A DNA stretch of 12,039 bases, taken from the NCBI GenBank assembly GCA_964348745.1, contig CAYGDT010000045.1:1-12039 (forward strand). Direction: 5' to 3'. The position numbers were made by a program, and so were the translations under genes. This DNA comes from CAYGDT01 sp964348745. Lineage in GTDB: Bacteria; Patescibacteriota; Gracilibacteria; Peribacterales; Peribacteraceae. Each line of letters opens with the position of its first letter. The stretch's first letter is position 1. The notes under the pieces are model-generated. The model saw only the letters and a list, made by a program, of their open reading frames with translations, was not told the origin of the DNA and ran no database searches. This document shows, piece after piece, positions 5,489 to 11,432 of the stretch.

Positions 5489-6718
5489 ATGACAATCCTA
5501 CCCAAACAAAACCTACTTATTCTTGGAGCCAGCGGCACTCTGGCACATGCAGTTTTGGTGTACATGGAACACCACCGTGAGAACTTTGGATCGCTCACAC
5601 TGCTTGATCAGCGCGACTTCCCAGAGAATCCATACGTTTCACCGGATCGGTTAAATGCAGATTTCGTAAAACTCCGATTAGGCAAAGAAACAAAAGAAGA
5701 ATTTATGGCACTACTACGCAATCGTTCCATTGAACTGGTACTCGATCTTAGTGATGCGGATACAGAGACGGTTGCTGAGACTGTTTTTCAATATGAAAAT
5801 GCATCTTATATTTGTTGTGCCTTCTGCACGAGCAGCACACTTCCATTGGCAGAGTCCGTTACTGAATGGGTTGGCAAGGAGCATGATTCCAAAAAGCCGC
5901 ACATTTTTTTCACAGGCATGAACCCGGGATCGGTAAACGTGTGGGCTACTATCGGCATGGAGCGTCACGGTCTACCCAAAGACATCACCGAGTTTGAGTA
6001 TGATACGTCGCGTTTCCTGCGTGCTCATCGCGAAAAAATGGCCACATGGTGCATACCTGAGTTTATTGTGGAAATGGTGACAGATCCGGCGGAATGGATG
6101 CTTGGGCGTGACAAGATTCGCAACGGATACCCCAACGGCCTCTATCACCGACAAGATATGGAATCGCTCCTTGCGCCTGTCATGCCACTGAAGCAATATC
6201 CTTCGGGGTGCATCGTTGGTCATGAAGAATGTGTGACTCTTGCAAATAAATATGACGTGCCTTGTAAGTTCGTTTACTCGGTAAATTTGGAGACCATGGA
6301 ACATCTTAAGAATATCTATGAACAGAAAGGCAAACTGACGGAGGAAGATCTTGTGCTAGGGAATAATTATAGCGATCCCCTCGTGGGGGCGGATAATATC
6401 GGTATGCGATTGGAATACGATGACCAATGTGTCTACTATTTTAACTCCGCACAAAACGATCTACTAAAGGAAACGAGTGGGACTGACTATCAGGTTGCCA
6501 TTGGAGTGTACGCTGCACTCTTCACGCTTCTACAGTCCCAGCTACAGCCGGGCATTCATTTCACGGAGGATCTTCTGCAGACGTATTTTCCAAAGTTTCT
6601 GACGGACAATATGATGATTCGTGAGTTCGTTTTTTCCAAAGGTACAGACAACGCACTGACACAAGTTTCCTACGACCCCCATGTCTCCTATGGAACAGGA
6701 CCCTTCATCAAACTCTAA
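5489..6718 (+). CDS. Homospermidine synthase-like / saccharopine dehydrogenase-fold enzyme
   Basis: The 409 aa product has an N-terminal dinucleotide-binding fold (LLILGASGTLAHAV, residues 9-22) and then motifs that recall bacterial homospermidine synthases: MNPGSVN (144-150, compare the NPG-x-S motif), ATWCIPEF...E...DPAE (185-202, compare NTWS..GF..E...PAE), a GHEE segment (244-247) and FNSAQ (318-322). Homospermidine synthase joins two aminobutyl groups from putrescine in an NAD-dependent reaction. The GWGTHE signature that normally follows PAE is not kept (WMLGRD instead), so the substrate may differ, for example a carboxy-polyamine or other amine. It is the first gene of a cluster with an SMR pair and an amine oxidase, which supports a polyamine role. 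The ATG at 5489 is preferred to the TTG two codons earlier; no Shine-Dalgarno is present. Family confidence is moderate to good; exact reaction uncertain. Confidence 0.75.
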   Translation: MTILPKQNLLILGASGTLAHAVLVYMEHHRENFGSLTLLDQRDFPENPYVSPDRLNADFVKLRLGKETKEEFMALLRNRSIELVLDLSDADTETVAETVFQYENASYICCAFCTSSTLPLAESVTEWVGKEHDSKKPHIFFTGMNPGSVNVWATIGMERHGLPKDITEFEYDTSRFLRAHREKMATWCIPEFIVEMVTDPAEWMLGRDKIRNGYPNGLYHRQDMESLLAPVMPLKQYPSGCIVGHEECVTLANKYDVPCKFVYSVNLETMEHLKNIYEQKGKLTEEDLVLGNNYSDPLVGADNIGMRLEYDDQCVYYFNSAQNDLLKETSGTDYQVAIGVYAALFTLLQSQLQPGIHFTEDLLQTYFPKFLTDNMMIREFVFSKGTDNALTQVSYDPHVSYGTGPFIKL

Positions 6719-7112
6719 CAATGATTCCGGCTGGAAATTGTATATGTTCGTGCTGTTCATTCTCTTGAGTGAGACGACGGCACTGAGTCTTTTTAAGCAG
6801 TACTCTCTCTCACAGAATATCGCGTACTTGATAGCAGGATTAGCATGTTATGCATTCGTATCTTTGTTTCTGGTGAAGTCCTTTCGCTACGAGGGCATGG
6901 GCATTGTCAACGTCCTGTGGTCTGCATTTTCGGTGATCTTTGTCGTCATAGCAGGCATCGTATTATTCGGCGAGAGCATAAACAAAATTGAGGCAGTCGG
7001 GATTGCCATGGTAATCATTGGAGTTTGTATTTTGAGAATACCTTTAGCTCCAAAAGTACGTGGCGGGCAATGCCTCCACGCCGTTGCTTCCGATGTTCCT
7101 CCTCTCACCTAA
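6681..7112 (+). CDS. SMR-family transporter subunit 1 (possible polyamine exporter)
   Basis: SMR proteins are four-helix membrane proteins that work as antiparallel dimers and export cations in exchange for protons. The essential membrane Glu is visible in FILLSETTALSLFK (Glu31 counting from the ATG at 6681), followed by the loop SFRYEGMGIVNVLWSA, equivalent to the IPTGIAYAIWSG region of EmrE, and a fourth helix VGIAMVIIGVCILRI. The product is 143 aa from 6681, with a polar N-terminal leader and an extra tail of about 20 residues. ATGs at 6690 and 6744 are alternatives; 6744 would start right at helix 1. With the first two the gene overlaps the preceding enzyme gene by about 30-40 bases. It ends TAATG, overlapping the next gene. 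Pairing with a second SMR gene resembles MdtIJ, a known spermidine exporter; the substrate here is inferred from context. Confidence 0.85.
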   Translation: MSPMEQDPSSNSNNDSGWKLYMFVLFILLSETTALSLFKQYSLSQNIAYLIAGLACYAFVSLFLVKSFRYEGMGIVNVLWSAFSVIFVVIAGIVLFGESINKIEAVGIAMVIIGVCILRIPLAPKVRGGQCLHAVASDVPPLT

Positions 7113-7426
7113 TGCTCTACGTGTACGTCGCCATCATTGTGCTCTGCGAGACGACAGCCATCAGTTTTTTGAAGGAATACTCGCAAGTGCGTCAGAGATT
7201 CTATTTTTTATTGGGACTCTTGTTCTATGGTGCCGTTTCGTTCTCCCTCGTGCAATCTTTCCGCTATGAAGGCATGGGCATGGTAAATGTACTCTGGTCG
7301 GCATGCTCCGTAATCTTTGTCCAGAGCGTGGGAGTTTTCAAATTCCATGAGCGCATCACCCATACGCAGATTTTCGGCATAGTCTTTGCAATAGCAGGCA
7401 TAGCCCTCCTACGTTTCCAAGGCTGA
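7112..7426 (+). CDS. SMR-family transporter subunit 2 (partner of the preceding gene)
   Basis: This 104 aa protein has the exact SMR size and four hydrophobic helices. Key features are Glu13 in VLCETTAISFLK, the loop SFRYEGMGMVNVLWSA, which is almost identical to that of subunit 1, and a fourth helix ending IAGIALLRFQG. It differs from subunit 1 after helix 3 (VFKFHERITHTQ in place of VLFGESINKIEA), including an unusual Lys and His at that position. The start ATG at 7112 shares a base with the stop of subunit 1 (TAATG), which suggests translational coupling and equal production of two subunits. The next gene begins one base after its stop. The two copies look like a tandem duplication that became an obligate heterodimer; this is inference. 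Confidence 0.88.
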   Translation: MLYVYVAIIVLCETTAISFLKEYSQVRQRFYFLLGLLFYGAVSFSLVQSFRYEGMGMVNVLWSACSVIFVQSVGVFKFHERITHTQIFGIVFAIAGIALLRFQG

Positions 7427-7427
7427 T

Positions 7428-8717
7428 ATGGTATCCAAAATCATCATAGTAGGCGCGGGAGTGTCGGGTCTGGCTGCGGCGAGAGCACTGCGAGAGAAAG
7501 GATATGCTCCGATAGTGCTTGAAGCACGAGATCGCATTGGTGGCCGTGTTTGGACAGACCGGTCTTTTACTGGCATCCCACTTGAATTTGGAGCGGAATT
7601 TGTCCATGGCGACAACACAGCGACATGGAAATATATTGATGAGGCACACCTGAATACTACATTCAGTGCCGATTACAGTTCTCAAGGCTATGAACACCCA
7701 GAAGACGGTATCTTGAGTTATGAGGAAATTTGTAAAAAACCCGATTTTGCACGAGTATTTGAATTGGAGGATGATGTTATGCGTTCGCACGATCCAGCAA
7801 GCGGGGACGCTTCTCTGCGTGACTGGATGATGACGCTGAATCTCGATCCTCATGCGAGGGAGTTCGCTCTTCGCTTTTTCTCGCATCAATATCTGGCGGA
7901 GCCTGAAAATATCGGTATCGCCGATCTCGGGCATGAGGAGCGTTCACCATATCGTCAGAGCGACGATGATTTTTGCATCATTGAAGGCTATGACACAATG
8001 GTGCAACATATGGCGTCTGGCTTGGACATACGTACGGGAACGCCGGTGCGTGCTGTGCGTCGCATCGGAAGCGGCATAGAATTACAGACGGACACCGGCA
8101 CCATAGACGCCTCGAAAGTGATCATCACTGTTCCCCCTTCTTTGTTAAGCGAAAATTGTATTTGCTTCGATCCTGATCTTCCGTCGGATAAAAGAGAGGC
8201 ACTACGTGCTATTCGGACAGGGCAGGGGCTAAAAATTCATTTGCTCTTTACCGAGAAATTCTGGGATCCGCGTTTCAGTGTGTACTTCAGTTTGGGTAAT
8301 ATCTCAATGTGGTGGTGTCCCGCTGCTTCGGTCAATCACCCAAATGTACATGTATTGACAGGGCTTGTGGGTGGATTGCAAGCGGCATCACTGAGTAATC
8401 TCACTGAGGAAGGAATTGTATCACGCGCTCAGCAAGAATTATCTCGCCTTTTCGGTAGTACCGCTCCTTATAGCTGCTTCATAAAAGGGAAATGCGTGTC
8501 TTGGACAGAAGATCCGTGGTCGAAGGGCGGCTACACGTATGTGCCACCCGGTGCGTATGGGGTGCGTCAGACATTGGCCAAACCAATTGATAACGTTATC
8601 TTTTTTGCCGGTGACTCCACGGTAACCGATAGTAACCCTTCAACAGTGCATGGTGCCATCGGTACGGGTCTGCGTGCGGCTCGTGAAGTGTGTATAGCGG
8701 ATGAAATGAAGCAGTAA
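7428..8717 (+). CDS. FAD-dependent amine oxidase (probable polyamine oxidase)
   Basis: The 429 aa product is a flavin amine oxidase of the MAO/PAO/LSD1 fold. The FAD-binding stretch runs from IIIVGAGVSGLAAARAL (5-21) through VLEARDRIGGRVW (30-42). Next is GAEFVHG (55-61), whose His60 sits where animal polyamine/spermine oxidases have the His of GATWIHG. GQGLKIHLLFTEKFWDP (265-281) holds Lys269, the probable counterpart of the conserved flavin-facing Lys. The C-terminal FAD motif is VIFFAGDST...VHGAIGTGLRAARE (390-420). The Cys used for covalent FAD in MAO is not present near 366-374 (SKGGYTYVP), so FAD should be non-covalent. Such enzymes oxidise amines to aldehydes with H2O2 release. Translation can start at the ATG one base after the SMR2 stop; AAGG lies a few bases before it. 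Substrate inferred from neighbours. Confidence 0.9.
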   Translation: MVSKIIIVGAGVSGLAAARALREKGYAPIVLEARDRIGGRVWTDRSFTGIPLEFGAEFVHGDNTATWKYIDEAHLNTTFSADYSSQGYEHPEDGILSYEEICKKPDFARVFELEDDVMRSHDPASGDASLRDWMMTLNLDPHAREFALRFFSHQYLAEPENIGIADLGHEERSPYRQSDDDFCIIEGYDTMVQHMASGLDIRTGTPVRAVRRIGSGIELQTDTGTIDASKVIITVPPSLLSENCICFDPDLPSDKREALRAIRTGQGLKIHLLFTEKFWDPRFSVYFSLGNISMWWCPAASVNHPNVHVLTGLVGGLQAASLSNLTEEGIVSRAQQELSRLFGSTAPYSCFIKGKCVSWTEDPWSKGGYTYVPPGAYGVRQTLAKPIDNVIFFAGDSTVTDSNPSTVHGAIGTGLRAAREVCIADEMKQ

Positions 8718-8749
8718 TGAGGTATGCCTTTGAGTGTTACACTATCACC

Positions 8750-9214
8750 ATGAAGAAGATCACAGCCCCCCTCTTCCTTAGCATCTCGACCTTCGCGCTG
8801 TGCGCATGCAACACGGTCACGGCCCCTCCGCATCAGCAAGATGGAATAGTAGTCATCGAGCTCACGGAGGACGCTGGCGGCTCGCGATTGCTGTTTTCGA
8901 ATGCGGGTACAGGGAGTGTTCTCCTTGGGGAATTTTCCGGCGATGTGACTCTCATTGATCCGTTCACATATCCGTTCTATGAAACGGCTCTGTTCTTGCA
9001 CGCGGAAAAAGGAGGATCGGGCTACGACGTTCGTGTACAGCACCAGACGGGGGGCGACGGTGCGAATATGCTCTTGATCGAGCGCCGCAAGGGGGATGCG
9101 TGTGCGCCTTGGGAACACGTGGGAACCGTTCCCGTCAGCGGCACTCCTGCTGCAAAACTCGTCGGATTTGGGCGTTCCGTGAGCCGTCCAGACCTCTTTC
9201 ACTGTGATCGATAG
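8750..9214 (+). CDS. Small predicted lipoprotein, unknown function
   Basis: I do not recognise the family. The 154 aa product starts MKKITAPLFLSISTFALCAC, a lipoprotein signal with a LCAC lipobox and Cys20 as the lipidated residue. The mature part is beta-rich, Gly-rich and mildly acidic (VVIELTEDAGG, GEFSGDVTLIDPFTYPFY, MLLIERRKGD), with two further Cys near residues 110 and 152. The frame is open back to an ATG at 8717 that overlaps the oxidase stop as TAATG; that start would add 11 residues before the signal peptide and may serve for coupling. It is the last gene of the polyamine-type cluster. A periplasm-like or surface substrate-binding role is possible but unsupported by motifs. Confidence 0.65.
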   Translation: MKKITAPLFLSISTFALCACNTVTAPPHQQDGIVVIELTEDAGGSRLLFSNAGTGSVLLGEFSGDVTLIDPFTYPFYETALFLHAEKGGSGYDVRVQHQTGGDGANMLLIERRKGDACAPWEHVGTVPVSGTPAAKLVGFGRSVSRPDLFHCDR

Positions 9215-9250
9215 AGGCGATGATTTGGCTTCAAGTAGGGAAAACGGTAG

Positions 9251-9279
9251 TTGAAATATTTAATAAAATAGTATATAAT
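9251..9279 (+). promoter_or_regulatory. Strong consensus promoter with leaderless spacing
   Basis: TTGAAA (9251-9256, 5 of 6) and a perfect TATAAT (9274-9279) have the ideal 17-base spacer. The ATG of the next gene is at 9288, only 8 bases after the -10 box, so the transcript should begin on or just before the start codon. The surrounding 50 bases are very AT-rich. Confidence 0.75.
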
Positions 9280-9287
9280 TATAAATT

Positions 9288-9959
9288 ATGTTTCCTCTGT
9301 ACCTCTTTACGGACCTCGGATTCTGGTCGTTTGCCGTGCTGTACGTGCTGATAGTGCGATACTTCGTGAAGGTGTGCGTCTGGCTTTTGCACAAGATCGG
9401 CACCCCGCCTACGGTCGTGCGTACACTGCCCACGTGGATTCATATTTTATTTGCGTTTCTGCTTGTGGAACAATTCTTTCATCAAGCCGAACACGTTACG
9501 CAGATCTACCAATTTCGAATTCTAGGGTTGGCACCAACGTCCTCGCGAGGATTCTTATGGTTTTTGGACGACGAATGGAACCACTTCGTCTTCAATGGAT
9601 TATATTTCACCGGCCTCCTCCTGGTATTCGCGGTCATGATCAGAGCCCTGATTCGCCAGCATGTACAGAGAAATGTTGCGAACGTCGGCTTCATCTACGC
9701 CTTCCTCATTCTTGAGGGGTGGCACATGGTGGAGCATACCGTCCGCATTGTTCAACACGTGCAGGGCCTGTGCGATCAGTGCCCGGGCATTCTGGACCCG
9801 CTCACCGGCATCAACCGTTTGTACTTACACTTCTTCTTCAACCTGTTTGCATTGTTGCTGCCGTCGGTTTCGTTTGTTTGGTATGGTGTGACCGCTGAGC
9901 TCAAGCGTCGTTTCACGTCTAGAACCAAGAAAATTGCACCACTGCGGTTTCTGCAGTAG
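9288..9959 (+). CDS. Multipass membrane protein with duplicated H-x2-E-H module
   Basis: I do not recognise the family. The 223 aa product has about six hydrophobic stretches, near residues 8-33, 48-64, 101-121, 131-145, 176-200 and parts between. Two halves look like repeats: EQFFHQAEHVTQIYQ (61-75) followed by HFVFN (99-103), and EGWHMVEHTVRIVQH (143-157) followed by HFFFN (181-185). The distance from the first His to the HFxFN His is 34 in the first copy and 35 in the second. Such paired His/Glu in or near membranes often bind iron, copper, zinc or haem, but no known enzyme is identified. Two Cys (162, 165) form CDQC between them. The C-terminus is basic. It has its own promoter and is separate from the lipoprotein gene by 73 bases; it converges on the toxin gene. 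Confidence 0.75.
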   Translation: MFPLYLFTDLGFWSFAVLYVLIVRYFVKVCVWLLHKIGTPPTVVRTLPTWIHILFAFLLVEQFFHQAEHVTQIYQFRILGLAPTSSRGFLWFLDDEWNHFVFNGLYFTGLLLVFAVMIRALIRQHVQRNVANVGFIYAFLILEGWHMVEHTVRIVQHVQGLCDQCPGILDPLTGINRLYLHFFFNLFALLLPSVSFVWYGVTAELKRRFTSRTKKIAPLRFLQ

Positions 9960-10025
9960 GCGGAGAGCGAGCGGCAGTCGTGAATGCTGTGGCTGGGGTT
10001 ATTAGATGATTTGCAAATTCTGTAT

Positions 10026-10286
10026 TCACAGATGCCGGTACGCTTCATTTCGATTTTTTACAGCTAGCACAAGCAATACAATCACTTGTCCTCTTATGGT
10101 GAAAATCGCTCGGAATTCTCCGATTCGGAAACGGTATAGCTTTCGAGGATCATTCAACCGCTTAGCAAATTCCAAAGGATCAGACTGGGACGCGTACCAG
10201 GCTATTTTATTGAGAATGCGCTTTGCTGTTTTCTTGTCCAGGGCGGAAATGTCCTTCTCAGCAGATGTTGTGTATTCAACACGCAT
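10026..10286 (-). CDS. RelE/ParE-superfamily toxin
   Basis: The 86 aa basic product has the RelE/ParE layout: an N-terminal strand (MRVEYTTSAEKDI), two helices (LDKKTAKRILNKIAWY and the DPLEFAKRL segment), and the diagnostic YRFRIGEFRAIFTI (51-64) followed by VLLVLAVKNRNEAYRHL (70-86). RelE members cut mRNA in the ribosome; ParE members inhibit gyrase. Arg54, Arg59 and Tyr83 are placed like RelE catalytic residues, which favours an mRNA interferase, but sequence alone does not settle this. It begins 9 bases after the stop of the antitoxin gene, so the two are one operon with the antitoxin first. It ends with TGA, supporting the standard genetic code. Confidence 0.9.
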   Translation of the reverse strand: MRVEYTTSAEKDISALDKKTAKRILNKIAWYASQSDPLEFAKRLNDPRKLYRFRIGEFRAIFTIRGQVIVLLVLAVKNRNEAYRHL

Positions 10287-10295
10287 GTGCGCATT

Positions 10296-10535
10296 TTACA
10301 GCTTCAGGCGCTTTCGCAAAGTAGCAGTAGAAATGGTTTTTCCTTTCTTAGCCTCGCTTAGGCCACGATCAATCTGATCTGCGTATTTTTCTAAAATCAA
10401 CTGATCTTCATCTATAGGTTCCACTTTAAATATGGGTTTCGAATGGTTCATTACAATATATTTAACATTTTTCTCTTCCGAGAGTTTGCGAATATTTTGC
10501 CTGAATTCCTTTATACCTATTGTGCGGGTAGTCAT
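10296..10535 (-). CDS. Phd/YefM-type antitoxin
   Basis: The 79 aa product from the ATG at 10535 begins MTTRTIGIKEFRQNIRKLSE and continues KYIVMNHSKPIFKVEPI, the pattern of the Phd/YefM DNA-binding fold (a helix with LR.N, then strands with a KP-x-hydrophobic motif). The C-terminal part is a charged helix (EKYADQIDRGLSEAKKGK) that would wrap the toxin. It neutralises the neighbouring RelE-like toxin and usually represses its own promoter; an inverted repeat over the promoter fits this. The frame extends 7 codons upstream to 10556, but that would run into the operator, so the shorter start is preferred. Confidence 0.85.
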   Translation of the reverse strand: MTTRTIGIKEFRQNIRKLSEEKNVKYIVMNHSKPIFKVEPIDEDQLILEKYADQIDRGLSEAKKGKTISTATLRKRLKL

Positions 10536-10547
10536 GATGTACAGATA

Positions 10548-10580
10548 AAGATACACTAATAGTACACTTTTGTGTATCTT
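10548..10580. promoter_or_regulatory. Inverted-repeat operator of the toxin-antitoxin operon
   Basis: AAGATACAC (10548-10556) and GTGTATCTT (10572-10580) are perfect 9-base arms with a 15-base spacer. They straddle the -10 box (10559-10564) of the minus-strand promoter. A nearer partial GTACACTTTTGTGTATC arrangement overlaps the right arm. This is the expected architecture for autorepression by a Phd-type antitoxin. Confidence 0.7.
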
Positions 10581-10587
10581 ATTTCAA
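10559..10587 (-). promoter_or_regulatory. Promoter of the toxin-antitoxin operon
   Basis: On the minus strand TTGAAA (10582-10587) and TACTAT (10559-10564) are separated by 17 bases. Transcription would start near 10552, inside the left arm of the operator, with about 17 bases of leader before the antitoxin ATG. Confidence 0.6.
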
Positions 10588-10650
10588 GGGGAATTGGCAG
10601 ATTTTGAAAAGGGTTTGTCTGTTTTGTGAGGTTTGCGGGCAGAATGTGGA

Positions 10651-10674
10651 CCACGTCAGCTTAAGCAGACGTGG
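10651..10674. repeat. 24-base near-perfect palindrome across the nucleotidyltransferase stop codon
   Basis: CCACGTC (10651-10657) and GACGTGG (10668-10674) flank the inner palindrome GCTTAAGC (10659-10666), with a single A/A mismatch on each side. The stop codon of the minus-strand gene (10661-10663) lies in the loop. No T-run follows on either strand, so it is not a classic intrinsic terminator; it may still be a processing or protection hairpin at the 3' end of the message. Confidence 0.6.
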
Positions 10675-11293
10675 CTCGGAGCATCTTGCTACTGGAACAG
10701 CTTCGAAGTTCTAAGGGAGTATTCATATACAGTAATCCAATATTTGCACGCCTGGATACTTCACGTTCTAGAGAAGGCAATTCTTCAGGGTGACGGTCTT
10801 TCCCTCCATTTACAAAAAAATCAGGTTGGATACAGGCAAGTGCGAAACCAACCGTTTCGTCATTTGTTATGGGAAAAGGAATTACAACGTCATGAGCAGG
10901 GTGCTTGGCAACAATACGAACTCTTTCGTAAAAAGGAATAAAGGGAGCAGGTAAATCTGTCCCCTTTCTTTTCTCTTGAAGATACGCGTCGCCATTCACA
11001 ATTGCCCACACTTGTGTTGCGTGATTTCGTGACTGAACACTCGTATTGATATGGCCATCATGCATAGGATCGAATGCACCACTGACAGTTGCAATTGTTT
11101 CTGAAGGGTCTAAATTTTCGCGATAGGCTATTGCTTCGCTGATACCCAAAACCAACGCATACCCAGCTCGTTTTTCAAATATCTCTTGTCCTATGATTGC
11201 ACGTACCTCCGCAGCAACAATGTTGCTATTTTCAATAGCATCAAGTTCATGTTGATACGGGTTCCTGCCAAGTGCGTCAATGAGCTTAAGCAT
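10661..11293 (-). CDS. Cytidylyltransferase-like (HxGH) nucleotidyltransferase
   Basis: The 210 aa product contains the nucleotidyltransferase signature TVSGAFDPMHDGH (69-81, with His78 and His81 of HxGH), the family's mid-domain VNGGKD (161-166) and the C-terminal SCSSSKMLR (198-206), matching the ISSS-x2-R motif. This superfamily transfers NMP from an NTP to small phosphorylated or nicotinate substrates (NadD, TagD, RfaE2, PanC-like and others). The first 65 residues are an extra helical region (ALGRNPYQHELDAIENSNI, AEVRAIIGQEIFEKRAGYAL) that precedes the catalytic domain and is not typical of NadD or TagD. Its substrate is therefore unknown. A promoter with very short leader lies just upstream. 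It is on the same strand as the toxin-antitoxin pair but separated from it by that operon's promoter. Confidence 0.8.
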   Translation of the reverse strand: MLKLIDALGRNPYQHELDAIENSNIVAAEVRAIIGQEIFEKRAGYALVLGISEAIAYRENLDPSETIATVSGAFDPMHDGHINTSVQSRNHATQVWAIVNGDAYLQEKRKGTDLPAPFIPFYERVRIVAKHPAHDVVIPFPITNDETVGFALACIQPDFFVNGGKDRHPEELPSLEREVSRRANIGLLYMNTPLELRSCSSSKMLRATSA

Positions 11294-11306
11294 AAATCAG
11301 CTGCCA

Positions 11307-11334
11307 ATTCTAACAGCGTTTTTTTTCAGATCAA
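11307..11334 (-). promoter_or_regulatory. Promoter of the nucleotidyltransferase gene
   Basis: On the minus strand TTGATC (11329-11334) and TAGAAT (11307-11312) are separated by 16 bases, with TG one base before the -10 hexamer (extended -10). Transcription would start near 11300, about 7 bases before the ATG. The rest of the 139-base gap (11294-11432) shows only T- and A-rich tracts and no clear terminator for the gene at 11433. Confidence 0.45.
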
Positions 11335-11432
11335 AGTCTTTTAAGATTGGCTTGGCAAAAAGGTTGTGAACTTTATCTTTGAGTTCTGAAAATTGTTTTT
11401 AGGTTGGGGATTAGAGATGGAAGGGCAAAAGG

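Noticed and set aside
7424..7430. Possible UGA recoding (code 25 of Absconditabacteria/Gracilibacteria)
   Set aside because: SMR2 and the RelE-like toxin end at UGA at family-typical lengths, and no well-supported gene has an in-frame UGA.
7356..7934. 192-residue frame on the minus strand inside the amine oxidase gene
   Set aside because: It is the antisense shadow of a well-supported oxidase; no domain or start signal is visible.
8567..9202. 211-residue minus-strand frame across the oxidase end and the lipoprotein gene
   Set aside because: It lies antisense to two supported genes, and its residues show no recognisable motifs.
9941..9957. Small hairpin ACTGC...GCAGT at the end of the membrane protein gene
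   Set aside because: Only 5 paired bases, inside the coding end, with no T-run.
10633..10941. 102-residue plus-strand frame near the nucleotidyltransferase
   Set aside because: It is antisense to the nucleotidyltransferase 3' half, including its conserved motifs, and has no start signals.
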